Assembly: GCA_030447415.1 (NCBI GenBank)
Contig: JAUJOZ010000013.1
Location: forward strand, 17,025 to 81,024
Direction: 5' to 3'
Source of the DNA: Thermomicrobiales bacterium
Lineage (GTDB): Bacteria > Chloroflexota > Chloroflexia > Thermomicrobiales > UBA6265
Length of the DNA: 64,000 nt
Position 1 is the stretch's first letter; each line of letters starts with the position of its first letter. The notes under the pieces are model-generated. The model did no database searches. It saw only the letters and a program-made list of their open reading frames with translations, and was not told the DNA's origin. Shown piece by piece: positions 52,149-62,062 of this stretch. The position numbers were made by a program, and so were the translations under genes.

Positions 52149-52561
52149 CGTCGTCGACCGCCGCCGGCCGCCCTCCTCTCCTCACCATCCCGATCGTAGT
52201 AGATCATATGTTCTATTCTCGTGCTGATACGAGCGCCTTTATTGGCCCAAAATGGGACATCCAATCGCGAATGTGACTGATCGGCAGCGAGCGAGCGCTC
52301 CCCAACTACATCGAACCGTTCGCAGCGGCCCCCATCCACGCCGCCATGAGCGGGAGAAGAAGGGCTTGCTCTGACCCGGCCTTCCACCCCGGCCCCCCAC
52401 CCCACGATAATGGTCCCCAGCACCCGACACCCGACACCCATGGACACGGCCATGAACGTCCATCACGTCCCGACTAAGTGACCCGGCGCCACCCTCAAGG
52501 AGCGCTCCGGCGCCCAGGAGCACGTCATCAACCGCGGACGCAGGATCAGGTCGCAGGGGTC
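52149..52561. other. AT-richer divergent intergenic region (probable phage-operon promoter)
   Basis: About 410 bases between the phage operon and the YfhO-like gene. An AT-rich island at 52195-52275 has the dyads CTCGT-N6-ACGAG and ATTGG...CCAAT, and a TATGAT on the minus strand upstream of 52195. It may hold the operator of the phage operon. GCACCCGACACCC-type repeats occur near 52408. Confidence 0.4.
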
Positions 52562-55018
52562 GTGACGCGGCGCGAGAGCATCGCGCCGGTCGGCAGGCGC
52601 GCGTCCACCGCCGATGCGTGCGGCGTTGCCATCCTCGCCGGCCTGATCGCGGTCGTTGCCTGGAACCGCTTCAGCGTCGATCCCTGGATGGCGCGGGTCG
52701 ATGTCCTTACCTTCTTCATGCCGTGGTACGCCTTCCAGGGCGACCGCCTGCGAGCGTTCGACGTTCCCGGCTGGAATCCCCACCTGTTCAGCGGCGCGCC
52801 CTTCGCCGGTGATCCCGAGTCGGGCTGGATGTACCTGCCGGCGATGCTGTTCTTCCCGTTCTTCGCGGCCACGACCGCCTTCAAGGCGATGGTCGCCTTC
52901 CAGTTGAGCATCGCCGCCCTGGCGACGTACGCCTTCGCCCGAGTCCTCGGCCTGGGCGTCGTCGCCAGCCTCGTCGCGGCCACCGTCTACGCCTTCGGTC
53001 CCTTCCTCCACTGGAACACCTACTGCTGCACCATCCTCGCCCAGCTCGCGGTCTGGATCCCGCTCGCCCTCCTCGGCGTCGAGCTCGCGCTGCGGGCCGG
53101 GCGCTGGCGCGAGCGGATCGCGCCGTGGTTCCTGACCGGGTTTGCCGTTGCCCAGATGGCCGCCGGTTGGATGGGGCGGGGAGTGATGATCGGTCTCCTC
53201 CTCGTCGCCGCCTACCTCGCCTACCGCGTCCTTGTCTGGTCCCCGGCGCCCGGGCGGGATCGCCAGACGCGCTTGGTCAGCGGCGCGGCGACGGGCATTG
53301 CCGTCCTCGGCCTGGGGTTGGCGCTCGGCGCGGCCGGGATCCTACCGGTGCTGGCCGTCAGCCCGGAGACGAACCTCGCCGGTGGCCGCTACGACGCGCT
53401 CGGCGCGGCCGGTCACGACTGGCCCCCGTGGACGCTCCACGACCTGTTCCGCTACGTCTTCGGCGACGGCTACGCCCACCGCAAGGCCGCCTTCGGCGGC
53501 CCGGCGATTGTCCTCTCGCTCCTGGCTCCCGTCGTGGCCCGCGGGCGCTTCGCCGTCCCCTTCTTCGCGGGTACGATCCTCGTCGCCTTCGTCCTCACCC
53601 AGGACACGACGCCGCTGCATCACCTCTTCTACCTGATCCCGCGCTTCCGGGTGCTGCACGAGCACGACCCCTGGCAGGTGATGGTCGTCGCGCCGATCGC
53701 GCTCGCCGTCCTCAGCGCCGCGACGGTCGAATCGCTGGTCGCCTGGCGCGGGCAACGGCGCCTCCTGCCGATCGTCGGCGCGCCGCTCCTCGTGATGGCG
53801 ACCGCCCTGGCCGTGCTCCGCCGGGGCGGTGAGTTCGTCGGCTGGCCGCCGCTCGTCGCCGCGGCGGCGGTGACCGGGCTCATCTCGTTCGCCGTGGCCG
53901 TGAGGCCGGACGACGGAACGCGCCCGACGTTCAGTCGGCTGACGCGGTTGGTCCCGGTCCTGGTGCTCGCGGTCGCCTTCCTCCAACCGGCGGGCGAGGA
54001 GGTCGTCGGGTCCTGGCTGGGTCGCCCGCTCGATCCATCCTGGGCGCGGTTCTGGCCGCCCGATCCGATCTCCGACCGCGCCGTCGCGGTCAACGCCGCC
54101 CGCACGGATCCGGGCGGGGCGGGTGCGTTCCTGCGAGCCCGGCTGGCCGGTTCGGAGCCGTTTCGCTACGTCGGTTATGGCGGTATCACCCATCCGGACG
54201 AGAGCCCACGTCAGCCGTCCTACTTTGCCCGCCGCACCGAGCCGAACATCCAGGCGATCCTCGTCAACGCCCGCGCCGTGCGCCTGGGGCTCTACGATGC
54301 CCAGGGCTACAAAGCGGTCCAGCTCGAGCGATACGTCGAGTTCCTCACCGCTCTCAATGGGGGGCCGCAGAACTATCACGTGGCGAACCTGCGGCCCACC
54401 GGCGTCCGGTCCCCACTGCTCAACCTGCTCAACGTCCTCTACATCCTGATCGACGCCACCCTGCCGCTAGATCGCGAGGACGTCCTCGCCCTGACCGCGG
54501 GGCGACGTGAGGTTTTCCGGAACGAGCTCGTCATCGTCTACGAGAACAGCGCGGCGCTCCCTCACGCCTGGATCGTCCACGACGTCCGCGCGGTCGAGCG
54601 CGGCGAGGCGCTCCCGCAGCTCACCAGCGGGACGATCGACGTCCGCCGGACCGCGCTGGTCGAAGGGGCGCCACCGGCCGGCTTGGCGCCGGCGGACTCG
54701 GCCGCGGAGTCGGCGCACGTGACCCGGTCCGACCCCGACGCGATCACGATCGCGACAAGGGCCGCCGCGCCCGGATTGCTCGTCGTCAGCGAGGTGTACG
54801 AGGCCGGCTGGCACGCTTACGTCGATGGGCGGCGCGTCGCGGTGCTGCCCACTGACCACGCGCTGCGTGGCGTGCCGATCCCCGCCGGCGAGCATCGCGT
54901 CGAGCTGCGCTACGAGCCGCGTGCCCTGCGGCTCGGGCTGGTGATCAGCGGGCTTGCGACCGCCGCCATGGTGGTCGCCTTCGCCGCCACGGGATGGCGA
55001 CGCGTCCGGCGCCGGTGA
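52562..55018 (+). CDS. YfhO-like multispanning membrane protein
   Basis: About 818 aa from a GTG at 52562; the ribosome site is weak, so the start is uncertain. About a dozen membrane helices run from ACGVAILAGLIAVVAW to the middle (LLPIVGAPLLVMATALAVL). The N-terminal loop has PWMARVDVLTFFMPWYAFQGDRLRAFDVPGWNPHLFSGAPF, typical of the YfhO/GT-C superfamily. A large external domain and a C-terminal VVSEVYEAGWHAYVDG...VLPTDHALRGVPIPAGEHRVELRYEP follow, the standard YfhO end. These proteins act in lipid-linked sugar transfer to envelope polymers. It is a single gene. Confidence 0.82.
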   Translation: MTRRESIAPVGRRASTADACGVAILAGLIAVVAWNRFSVDPWMARVDVLTFFMPWYAFQGDRLRAFDVPGWNPHLFSGAPFAGDPESGWMYLPAMLFFPFFAATTAFKAMVAFQLSIAALATYAFARVLGLGVVASLVAATVYAFGPFLHWNTYCCTILAQLAVWIPLALLGVELALRAGRWRERIAPWFLTGFAVAQMAAGWMGRGVMIGLLLVAAYLAYRVLVWSPAPGRDRQTRLVSGAATGIAVLGLGLALGAAGILPVLAVSPETNLAGGRYDALGAAGHDWPPWTLHDLFRYVFGDGYAHRKAAFGGPAIVLSLLAPVVARGRFAVPFFAGTILVAFVLTQDTTPLHHLFYLIPRFRVLHEHDPWQVMVVAPIALAVLSAATVESLVAWRGQRRLLPIVGAPLLVMATALAVLRRGGEFVGWPPLVAAAAVTGLISFAVAVRPDDGTRPTFSRLTRLVPVLVLAVAFLQPAGEEVVGSWLGRPLDPSWARFWPPDPISDRAVAVNAARTDPGGAGAFLRARLAGSEPFRYVGYGGITHPDESPRQPSYFARRTEPNIQAILVNARAVRLGLYDAQGYKAVQLERYVEFLTALNGGPQNYHVANLRPTGVRSPLLNLLNVLYILIDATLPLDREDVLALTAGRREVFRNELVIVYENSAALPHAWIVHDVRAVERGEALPQLTSGTIDVRRTALVEGAPPAGLAPADSAAESAHVTRSDPDAITIATRAAAPGLLVVSEVYEAGWHAYVDGRRVAVLPTDHALRGVPIPAGEHRVELRYEPRALRLGLVISGLATAAMVVAFAATGWRRVRRR

Positions 55019-55506
55019 CGACGACGCGCCTTAGCCATCGGGCGGACGACCGCCGTTCGGTCGAGAACAGCCCGGCCCCCGAGCACCCCGCAGCGGGTCA
55101 GCCCGCTCCGCCCGAACCGTCATGGGCGGTCGCCCGCCTGCCGCGTGCGCGAGATCGAGGCGACGGTTGCCGCCCCGGTACGTTGACCCATGCCGGGGTG
55201 AGTCGGCGGGACGGAAGGCTCCGGAACGGTGCCGGCACGCTCGGTCTAGTCCGACGGTCGTTTCGGTGATGAGGTCTATGGTGTAGTGGCACAGATGAAG
55301 CAGGCCACCGGCGTCATCCTCTGGGGACTCGTCATGCCATGCGCCACGACGCCGATGACACCAGCGCACCGGCCTCGGGCATCGCTGCACCCCGCGGCAG
55401 AGCGACCGCGACGAGGACGCTACCGGCGCCTCCTCGCTACGGGCAACCCGCACCACCGACGCCCTCCGCCGCTTTGAGCACGTTCCCCCAGCGCCCGGCA
55501 TCCTCC
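55019..55506. other. Gene-free spacer between convergent genes
   Basis: About 490 bases between convergent genes without a supported feature. Confidence 0.4.
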
Positions 55507-56727
55507 TTAGGCGGGCGCAGCGCGGCGGACACGTAGCTCCCGCAGTGCCTGGGCCTCGAGCAGCAGCGAGACGCCTGTGCCAAGGACCAGCGCCCAGAAC
55601 AACGGGCCCAACCCGAGCAGGGACAGCTCTGAGGACGCGATCACGAACGCGAATAGCGGCCCGAGCCGCAGGGGGCCGCGGGTCAGCTCACCCATCGCCT
55701 CGGCCAGAACGCCAACAAGCGCCAACCCTGCGACCGCAAGCAGCAGCGGCAGCGGCAGGAGCGATGGCAGGTCGGCGGCGATCCCGGCGCCGAGCGCGAG
55801 CAGGATCCACGCGCCGCCGGCGGCGTAGACGGACCAGTGCCGCAGGCGGTGCTCGCCTGCCTCCGGCCCGGCCGTCAGCGGTGTGACCAGAGCCGCCATG
55901 CAGACCGGCACGGGACCCAGGAACGCTGCGACCATCGAGCCGATCCCGGTCGCCGCGTCGATGAGGCGCGCCGGCGGGCGGTAGCCCTGGCTGCGCAGGT
56001 AAACCACAGCGGTCAGGTTCGCCTGAAGCGACGTCAGAGCGACGAAGACGGGCGTCACCGTGAGAATCGCTGCGAGCGAGAAGCTCGGCCGCGTGGCCTC
56101 CAGATCGGGAGCCGATAACCCGGCGGGCAGGCTGTCGAAGCCAGCTGACAGCCAGGCGAGTACGAGGCCGACGAGCAGGGCCGGGAGGATCGGGGGCACC
56201 TGGGGGCCGAGGAGCCAACGCCCGAGCACGTAGGCGAGGAACGTCCCACCGACCACCAGGCGCTCGTCACCCAGCGCGTCGAAGACCCCGACGACGAACG
56301 GCAGCACATTGGCAGCGACGACGCCGAAGACGACGGGCGCTGGGACCAGGTCTGCCACCCGCCCTGTCAGCCCCAGGGCCGCCAGGATGGCGACCACGCT
56401 GCCGGCAACCATCGTGGCGCCGAGGAGGTCTGCGTAACGGACCTCACCGGCGAGCGACGCGAAGAAGGAGACGACCGCGGTGTGCCAGGCGACGAAGAGC
56501 GGCTGCCGGAACGCGACGGTCAGCGCGAGGCTGAGCAGAGCCGGGATACCGTAGAGAGCCAGGAGCCAGGCGCCGGTCTGCCGGGCGGACAGCTGCAGGT
56601 CCTGGGCGGCGGCGAGCGGGAGGGCGACGGCCGCGACGCTGAAAATCGTGATCGGGATCGCCGCGCTCAAGGGCGGTGCCACGCGCCGCAGTTGGCCGAG
56701 GAGGGACGAGGCCGCCGACACCGCCAT
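55507..56727 (-). CDS. BenE-family (benzoate/H+ symporter-like) membrane transporter
   Basis: 406 aa, 11-12 hydrophobic segments. The BenE pattern is seen in ITIFSVAAVALPLAAAQDLQLSARQTGAWLLALYGIPALLSL, QPLFVAWHTAVVSFFASLAG, VALTSLQANLTAVVYLRSQGYRPP and IDAATGIGSMVAAFLGPVPVCMAALVTPLTAGPEAGEH. It is about the usual length of the family. It probably imports an aromatic acid or related substrate; none of its catabolic genes lie here. Start MAVSAAS. Confidence 0.78.
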   Translation of the reverse strand: MAVSAASSLLGQLRRVAPPLSAAIPITIFSVAAVALPLAAAQDLQLSARQTGAWLLALYGIPALLSLALTVAFRQPLFVAWHTAVVSFFASLAGEVRYADLLGATMVAGSVVAILAALGLTGRVADLVPAPVVFGVVAANVLPFVVGVFDALGDERLVVGGTFLAYVLGRWLLGPQVPPILPALLVGLVLAWLSAGFDSLPAGLSAPDLEATRPSFSLAAILTVTPVFVALTSLQANLTAVVYLRSQGYRPPARLIDAATGIGSMVAAFLGPVPVCMAALVTPLTAGPEAGEHRLRHWSVYAAGGAWILLALGAGIAADLPSLLPLPLLLAVAGLALVGVLAEAMGELTRGPLRLGPLFAFVIASSELSLLGLGPLFWALVLGTGVSLLLEAQALRELRVRRAAPA

Positions 56728-56893
56728 GCGTGCGCCTCCCATCGAACGCCCGGGCTAGCGTCGAGACGGCACCCCCGTGCGCTCCGTCTGCCCTGTGACT
56801 GCCTCCGAGTGCCCTTGGTCGCCGCGCCACGTTAGCACCAACGGCTGCCGCGACGACGCCCAGGACGCGGCTCCAAAACTGCTGCCGACCGAC

Positions 56894-58332
56894 TCAGAAC
56901 TCGGCGTCGAACAGCGCCCATCGCAGGAAATAAAGGAGGAACGCGGCCGCTACGGCGTAGAGGGCCGGGTGGACATCGCGCGCCTTGCCCCGAGCCAGCT
57001 TGATCACGACGTAGCTAACGAAGCCGGCGCCGATGCCGTTGGTGATGTTGAAGGTCAACGGCATGACCAGCATCGTGAGCACCACCGGGAGCCCCTGCTC
57101 GATGTCGCCGAAGTCGATGCCCCGACCGCTGGCGCCCTCCCCGACCGCGCCCCCCGAGCGCCGCTCCGACAGCACGCCGACCATCAGAAACCCGACGACG
57201 ATCAATGCCGGCGCGGTCGCCACGGTCGGGATCGCGGTCACCAGGTTGACGAACGGGAGCGTGAGCAGGAACAACACTCCCGTCACCACCGCCACCAACC
57301 CGGTGCGCCCGCCGACGCTCACCCCGGCGGCCGACTCGATGTAGGTGGTGGCCGAGGAGGAGCTCATTGCCCCACGGCGACCGCCGCCAGCGAGTCGACC
57401 AGCAGCGGCTTCTCCGCCTCGGGCAGCTCGCCCCGCTCGTTCAAGTAGCCGGCCTGACTGCCCACCCCGACCAGGGTGCCCATGGTGTCGAAGAAGTCGG
57501 CCAGCAGCAGACTGAAGACGACCAGCAGCGCGGTGAGAAAGCCCAGTTCGCCGACGTAGCCGAAGCTGAACTCGCCGACGAGGTCGAAACCGGGGCCGGC
57601 CAGCGGCTCGTCAGGGAAGGTCGCCACATCGCCCGGGACGAGGAAGGCGACCACGGTCGCCACCACGATCCCCCAGAAGATGCCGCCGCGGACGTTGCGG
57701 GCGACCAGGACGACCGTGGCGAGGAGCCCAACCACCGCGACGAAGATCGGCCAGGTGTTCAGCGGGGCCAGCTCGGGGAATCCCGTTTCGCCGCCGACGA
57801 TGCGCACCATCTGGGCGTTGCGTAACCCGATGAAGAAGATGAAGAACCCGATGCCGACCGAGATCGCCTGCTTGAGGGGAAGGGGGACGACGTCCAGCAC
57901 GTACCGGCGGACGCCGAGGAGGACGAGGGCGGTGATGATCAACCCCTCGGTGACTACCACCCCCATCGCCTCGGGAAAGCTCAAGCCCATGCTGCCGACG
58001 AGCGTGAAGGCGACGATGGCATTGAGCCCCAGCCCGGGCGCGATCGCCAGCGCCCGGTTGGTGTAGAGCCCCATGGCAATCGTCATCACCCCGGCGACGA
58101 GGCACGTCACCGTCGCCGCGGCGCGCACGTCCAGACCGTTCCCGCCAAGACTGAGAATCGCCGGGTTGACCGCGATGATGTAGGACATGACCATGAAGGT
58201 GGTCAGTCCCGCCAGCACCTCCGTGCGGACGTCCGTGCCGTGCTCGCGGAGTCGAAAGAAGCGGCCAATCCCGGCCGCCCACCCTGTCGCCTCGGCCGGC
58301 CTCAGCGACGCCCCCTCCACGCTCTGGCTCAT
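56894..58332 (-). CDS. NCS2 / AzgA-type purine permease (frameshift at 57370-57373)
   Basis: ATG at 58332 with AGGAGGGGAGC upstream. TTFMVMSYIIAVNPAILS, APGLGLNAIVAFTLV, GSQAGYLNERGELPEAEKPLLVDSLAAVAVG and SSSATTYIESAAGVSVGGRTGL are hallmark stretches of adenine/guanine/hypoxanthine permeases. The frame breaks in a C4 run (57370-57373) that needs five to read VGAMSSSS; the second half then continues to 56894 (FNITNGIGAGFVSYVVIKL). Repaired length is about 475 aa, normal for the family. Upstream on the minus strand nothing is cotranscribed. Confidence 0.82.
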
Positions 58333-58610
58333 CGTGCTCCCCTCCTGGTTCGGCACCCAAACCCCGCGGCCCACGGCAAAACCCGCGACGTCGGTTCGTG
58401 CACCCACGCCGTGGTTTGGCTCGATCGTGGGGCGCGCGATCGCCACGATCTCGTCCGCGGAATTGGCTTCAGAGCAGCGCCGGCTCCAGCGGTCCCCATG
58501 TCGGCACCCTCGCGGCGATTCGCGCGGGCATTCCGCTTGCGTGGCGAAACCGCAAGAAGCGGAGGAAGGACGACGATGGACATGGACTCTTGAGGTATGA
58601 GGAGCAACCG

Positions 58611-58937
58611 ATGGTCGCCGATTCGCAGACGCCCGATCGCGACCCGCCCTTCGGCGGTTTGGCCTACGACCTCCTGAATGTCCTGGCCGTCATCAAGGCC
58701 AACGTCCAGTTGCTGCGCCGCCGCGTCGGGCGGACCGATCACCCCGAGACCGAGCGCATCGTCGCCAACTTGGAGCATATTGACGCCCACGCGGTGCGGA
58801 TGACCGGCTTGATCGATACCCTGCATCGCGGCAATCGCCCCGGTTCGGAGGCCTCTATGCCTAGCGGCCCGGCGTCTCCCCCTCGGGTTGGACCGCTGGA
58901 GAGGAAGTCGAGCCCTTTGCCGCCAGACCACGAGTGA
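58611..58937 (+). CDS. HisKA-like protein without acceptor His
   Basis: 108 aa from the ATG at 58611 (AGGAG upstream). GGLAYDLLNVLAVIKANVQLLRRRVG, EIVANLEHIDAHAVRMTGLIDTLH has the look of the histidine-kinase dimerisation helices. At the place of the phospho-accepting His (family xHDLxN) it has Tyr (AYDLLN), and no ATPase domain follows. The last 77 bases overlap the convergent response-regulator gene. Possibly a receiver-binding or sequestering partner; function unproven. Confidence 0.55.
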   Translation: MVADSQTPDRDPPFGGLAYDLLNVLAVIKANVQLLRRRVGRTDHPETERIVANLEHIDAHAVRMTGLIDTLHRGNRPGSEASMPSGPASPPRVGPLERKSSPLPPDHE

Positions 58938-59304
58938 TTTCCGCCAGCAGGTCGTCAAGATCGAACGGCTTGAGGACCACGCCGATCCCCCGCGCTTGGA
59001 GCTCACCCCCCAGCTGCTCCGCCTCGTGGATCGCCGCGGTGCAGATCACGACCGGGATGGCGTCCGTCTCGGGGTCCCGCTCTAGTCGCAGCACCACCTG
59101 CCAACCGTCCTCCCCGCCGCCCAGGCGGTGGTCGAGGAGGATCAGGTCTGGTCCCAGCCGTTTGACTTCCTCGGTCGCCGGCGGCACGCTGACGACCGTG
59201 ACCCGGTAGCCCTCCTCTTCCAGGAACTCCTGCAGGAGCTCCAGGAGGGCCACCTCGTCGTCGATGACGAGGATGTGGCGCGCGGGTGAGTCGGTTCCAG
59301 CCAT
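58861..59304 (-). CDS. Single-domain response regulator (receiver)
   Basis: 147 aa. ILVIDDEVALLELLQEFLEEEGYRV (acidic pair DD), LGPDLILLDHRLGGGEDGW (phospho-acceptor Asp), IPVVICTAAI (conserved Thr) and VVLKPFDLDDLL (conserved Lys) make a complete CheY-like domain. No output domain is fused. It overlaps the HisKA-like gene tail to tail, which suggests they act together. Confidence 0.85.
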   Translation of the reverse strand: MAGTDSPARHILVIDDEVALLELLQEFLEEEGYRVTVVSVPPATEEVKRLGPDLILLDHRLGGGEDGWQVVLRLERDPETDAIPVVICTAAIHEAEQLGGELQARGIGVVLKPFDLDDLLAEITRGLAAKGSTSSPAVQPEGETPGR

Positions 59305-59785
59305 GATCGGCGCTCCGTGGACGCGGTACGCTCGTGGAGCGGCGCGCTGGCACCCGGCGCTTCCGGTTGAAACGTCTGCCGCCAGTGTACATCCCCTTGA
59401 CCGCGACCAGAACAGCCGATGCTCGCTGATCGGCCGGCGAAGCGGCCGTGGCGGCCCACGACGCTTCGGTCTCCGCCAGCCCCCGCCGCGGCCATCGCCC
59501 GCCGCACGCCGATCCCTGCCGCGTTGTGCGATCAGCATGCCGACCGGGCGCAGTCACCCGGCGTCCGTGAAAGTTCGGGCGATACCGCGTTAGCCTAGCC
59601 TCCGCCGTGGGCGAATCGCGAATCCTGGCGGCCATGATCGTCCTCGGCGTTGCGGCGGAGCGATCGCGTGATGGTCAGTCCGTGGAGCCCCTATGATGCT
59701 GCCAGGGGACCGCTCCGGGTGGCGCAGGGCCCCGGGTGGGGTTGGCTGCTGAGTCGAGTGGTTAGCCGAGGAGGACAGCGTCCGT
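59305..59785. other. Gene-free spacer
   Basis: About 480 bases without a supported gene, upstream of both the response regulator (minus) and the secreted protein (plus). The missing signal peptide of the secreted protein may lie in its right end in another frame. Confidence 0.35.
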
Positions 59786-60337
59786 TTGCGGTATCGCGGG
59801 ATCATGACCATGTTTGCGTCGGAGGTGTCGGCGTTCGGCCCTGTGCCGGCGGCCGGGGGGCGCGTCGTCGCTCAGGACGCCACGCCGAAGGCCGGCGACG
59901 AGGGCTACACCGCCACCGGCGATCCCCTCGTCGGCACGGAGATTCCCTACCTCGACGAGGAGGGCGATGAGATCGCCGTCGTGACGATCGTTGAGGTCAC
60001 CGACCCGTCCGAGGAGTTCAGCGAGTTCTTCACTCAGGAGGAAGACGCCCGCTACTTTGCCGTCGAGGTTGCCGTCGAGAGCACCGGCGACGAACTGGAC
60101 GTCGAGCCTTTTGACGTTGGGCTTCAGACCGAAGACGGCTTTTTCATCTCCTCGACCTTCGTCTCGCAGCCGGAGGGCGACGAGTTACCCGAGCTGGAGT
60201 CGACGGAGGTCGAAGAGGGTGACGATGTCTCCGGCGTCCTCTTCTACGCCATGCCCGAGGACGCCGAGCTAGCGCGCATCCTCTGGCAGCCCGAAATCGG
60301 CCATCTCCTCGTCTTAGCCGACCTTCGCGAAGCGTAA
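59786..60337 (+). CDS. Secreted DUF4352-like protein, signal sequence unclear
   Basis: 183 aa. After an N-terminal segment ending AAGGRVVAQDATPK the mature part is acidic and beta-rich (EIAVVTIVEVTDPSEEFSEF, RYFAVEVAVESTGDELDVEPFDVGLQTEDG), as in DUF4352-type immunoglobulin-like proteins. Sequences of this kind in Thermomicrobia have a hydrophobic signal before AQDATP. Here the hydrophobic core is poor, so a frameshift upstream or a wrong start is likely. Confidence 0.55.
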   Translation: MRYRGIMTMFASEVSAFGPVPAAGGRVVAQDATPKAGDEGYTATGDPLVGTEIPYLDEEGDEIAVVTIVEVTDPSEEFSEFFTQEEDARYFAVEVAVESTGDELDVEPFDVGLQTEDGFFISSTFVSQPEGDELPELESTEVEEGDDVSGVLFYAMPEDAELARILWQPEIGHLLVLADLREA

Positions 60338-60470
60338 CCGAGTCATTCCGAGCAGGACCGGCGCGGCCCCAGGACCGGAGGGTCTCGGGGCCGCATCCTT
60401 CCCGCCCCGGCATTGGCCGAGCGCCGGGATGCCGACCGCTCCAGGTGGCCGATACGGCCGCCCGGCTCGA

Positions 60471-61148
60471 CTACAGCCCGCGTCGGGTGCGCTCGTCGTC
60501 CAGCAGCCGCAACGCCGCCATGTGCCGCGCGCGGTTCGCCGGGTCGGTGAGCCAGCGGGATACGCCCGAGGGGTGGGGCAGCGGCAGGACGTGGAAGCGA
60601 TGTCCCGCCCGCTCGGCCGGCCGCAGTGTACCCACCAACTCGACCAGCGGCGCCGGGCCCACCAGGGCCGTGGCGGCCAGGCGTCCCAGCGCAAGCACCA
60701 ACTCGGGCCGCACCAGCGCCAACTCCCGTTCCATGTGCCCCCGGCAGAAGGCGATCTCGGCGGCCGACGGCGCCCGGTCCCCCTTGCCGCTCGCGCTTGG
60801 CCCCGGAAAGCACTTGGTCAAGCTGGTCAGGTAGAACCGCCCGTGTAACGCTCCGTCGTCGAAGCCGGCCGCCGCCAGCCAACCGCGCAGGGTCTTCCCG
60901 CTCGCCCCCGTGTACGGCAGCGGTCGCTCGTGCGCCAGCACCCCCGGCGCCTGGCCTACGACCATCACCCGGTTCCCCACTTCTCCCTTGAAGATCGGGT
61001 GGGCCGCCGGAATGAACCCGGCGCCGACGCATCGCGCGCAGGCCGCTACCTCCCGGTGCAGCGCCGCCAGCGCCCGCATCCGGTCCGCCGTCGAGGTCGC
61101 CACAACGCTCGGCTCGCCTCGGTTGTTCACCGACCGCACAGGACGCAT
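60471..61148 (-). CDS. Uracil-DNA glycosylase (family 4/5-like)
   Basis: 225 aa from the ATG at 61148. Motif 1 GQAPGVLAHERPLPYTGASGKTLRGWL and motif 2 LPLPHPSGVSRW are those of the bacterial/archaeal UDG families. Cys at CARC and downstream KCFPG and FCRGH could ligate the Fe-S cluster of family 4/5 enzymes. It removes uracil from DNA. It is a single gene with its own strand direction. Confidence 0.85.
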   Translation of the reverse strand: MRPVRSVNNRGEPSVVATSTADRMRALAALHREVAACARCVGAGFIPAAHPIFKGEVGNRVMVVGQAPGVLAHERPLPYTGASGKTLRGWLAAAGFDDGALHGRFYLTSLTKCFPGPSASGKGDRAPSAAEIAFCRGHMERELALVRPELVLALGRLAATALVGPAPLVELVGTLRPAERAGHRFHVLPLPHPSGVSRWLTDPANRARHMAALRLLDDERTRRGL

Positions 61149-61375
61149 AGCACCGAAGCTACCACGCCACGCCGATCGGTAGCCAACGAAGCGTCCCACG
61201 GCTCGCAGGGACCTTCCCCTCACCGGTTTACGGCGGGAGGGTAAGACTCGCGCCGGTCACGTTGGTAGCTTTGTAGAGGCGCAGCTTGCCTCGTCGGCTT
61301 CCGGGAAGGATTCCGCCCGCCTCGGCCACCCGCAACCGGACAACCACGCCGGGCCCGCTCGCATCCCGTCCTCGC

Positions 61376-61942
61376 TTACTCCAAGCGCCCCGCGCCGGCC
61401 GCAAACGCCAGGATCGCCTCGAGGTCGGGCGTGTAGCCTGCCGTCGTGTCGACCCGCAGCGTTGGAATCCCAAGCTCGAGCGGGGCGTAGATCCCCGCGT
61501 CCAGATCGCGACGAAGGTCGGCGAGCGCCGCGCCGTCGTGGTGACCCGGATGCCGCTCACCCCGCGCCGCCCGCTCGGCGTAGTGACGGATCGTTGCCTC
61601 AGGCCTCGTCTCGCAATGCACCAGGCGCGTCCGCGTCCGCGCCGCGAGCGGCTGCAGCTCCCCTTCTGAGCGGCCCCGCCTGAAGTTGCCCTCGACCACC
61701 ACCCCGACGCCAGCGTCGAGGAGCCGCCCCACGACTGCATACAGCACCGCAAAGGAGGCCGCGCCGAGCTCGCGCGACCGCGACCGGTCGGGCGCTGCCA
61801 CGGCGTCGAGTAGCGCCTCTTTGATCGCGTCCTTCGTCAGGAGCGGCAGGCGCAGGTCGGTCGCCAGCCGAGCAGCCAGCGTCGACTTGCCGCTTCCGGG
61901 CGCGCCGCTCACGAGCACCAGCACCGGGCGCGCGTCGCTCAT
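61376..61942 (-). CDS. P-loop AAA-family kinase-like ATPase
   Basis: 188 aa. Walker A SGAPGSGKSTLAARLA, LLTKDAIKEALLD, VVVEGNFRRG (Walker B-like) and lid region RHYAERAARGERHPGHHD are like the small kinases related to chloramphenicol phosphotransferase and adenylate kinase. The substrate is unknown; no partner gene is adjacent. Confidence 0.8.
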   Translation of the reverse strand: MSDARPVLVLVSGAPGSGKSTLAARLATDLRLPLLTKDAIKEALLDAVAAPDRSRSRELGAASFAVLYAVVGRLLDAGVGVVVEGNFRRGRSEGELQPLAARTRTRLVHCETRPEATIRHYAERAARGERHPGHHDGAALADLRRDLDAGIYAPLELGIPTLRVDTTAGYTPDLEAILAFAAGAGRLE

Positions 61943-62062
61943 CGAGCCGTCCCTGCGGTAACCACAGGCCGAGCCCGGTCACCTGTCGTAGCATCACCCG
62001 CACGCACGACGATGGTCCCCTGGTCCTGTCCGGTCGTCGCCGCTCCGCCCGAGGGAGACACA

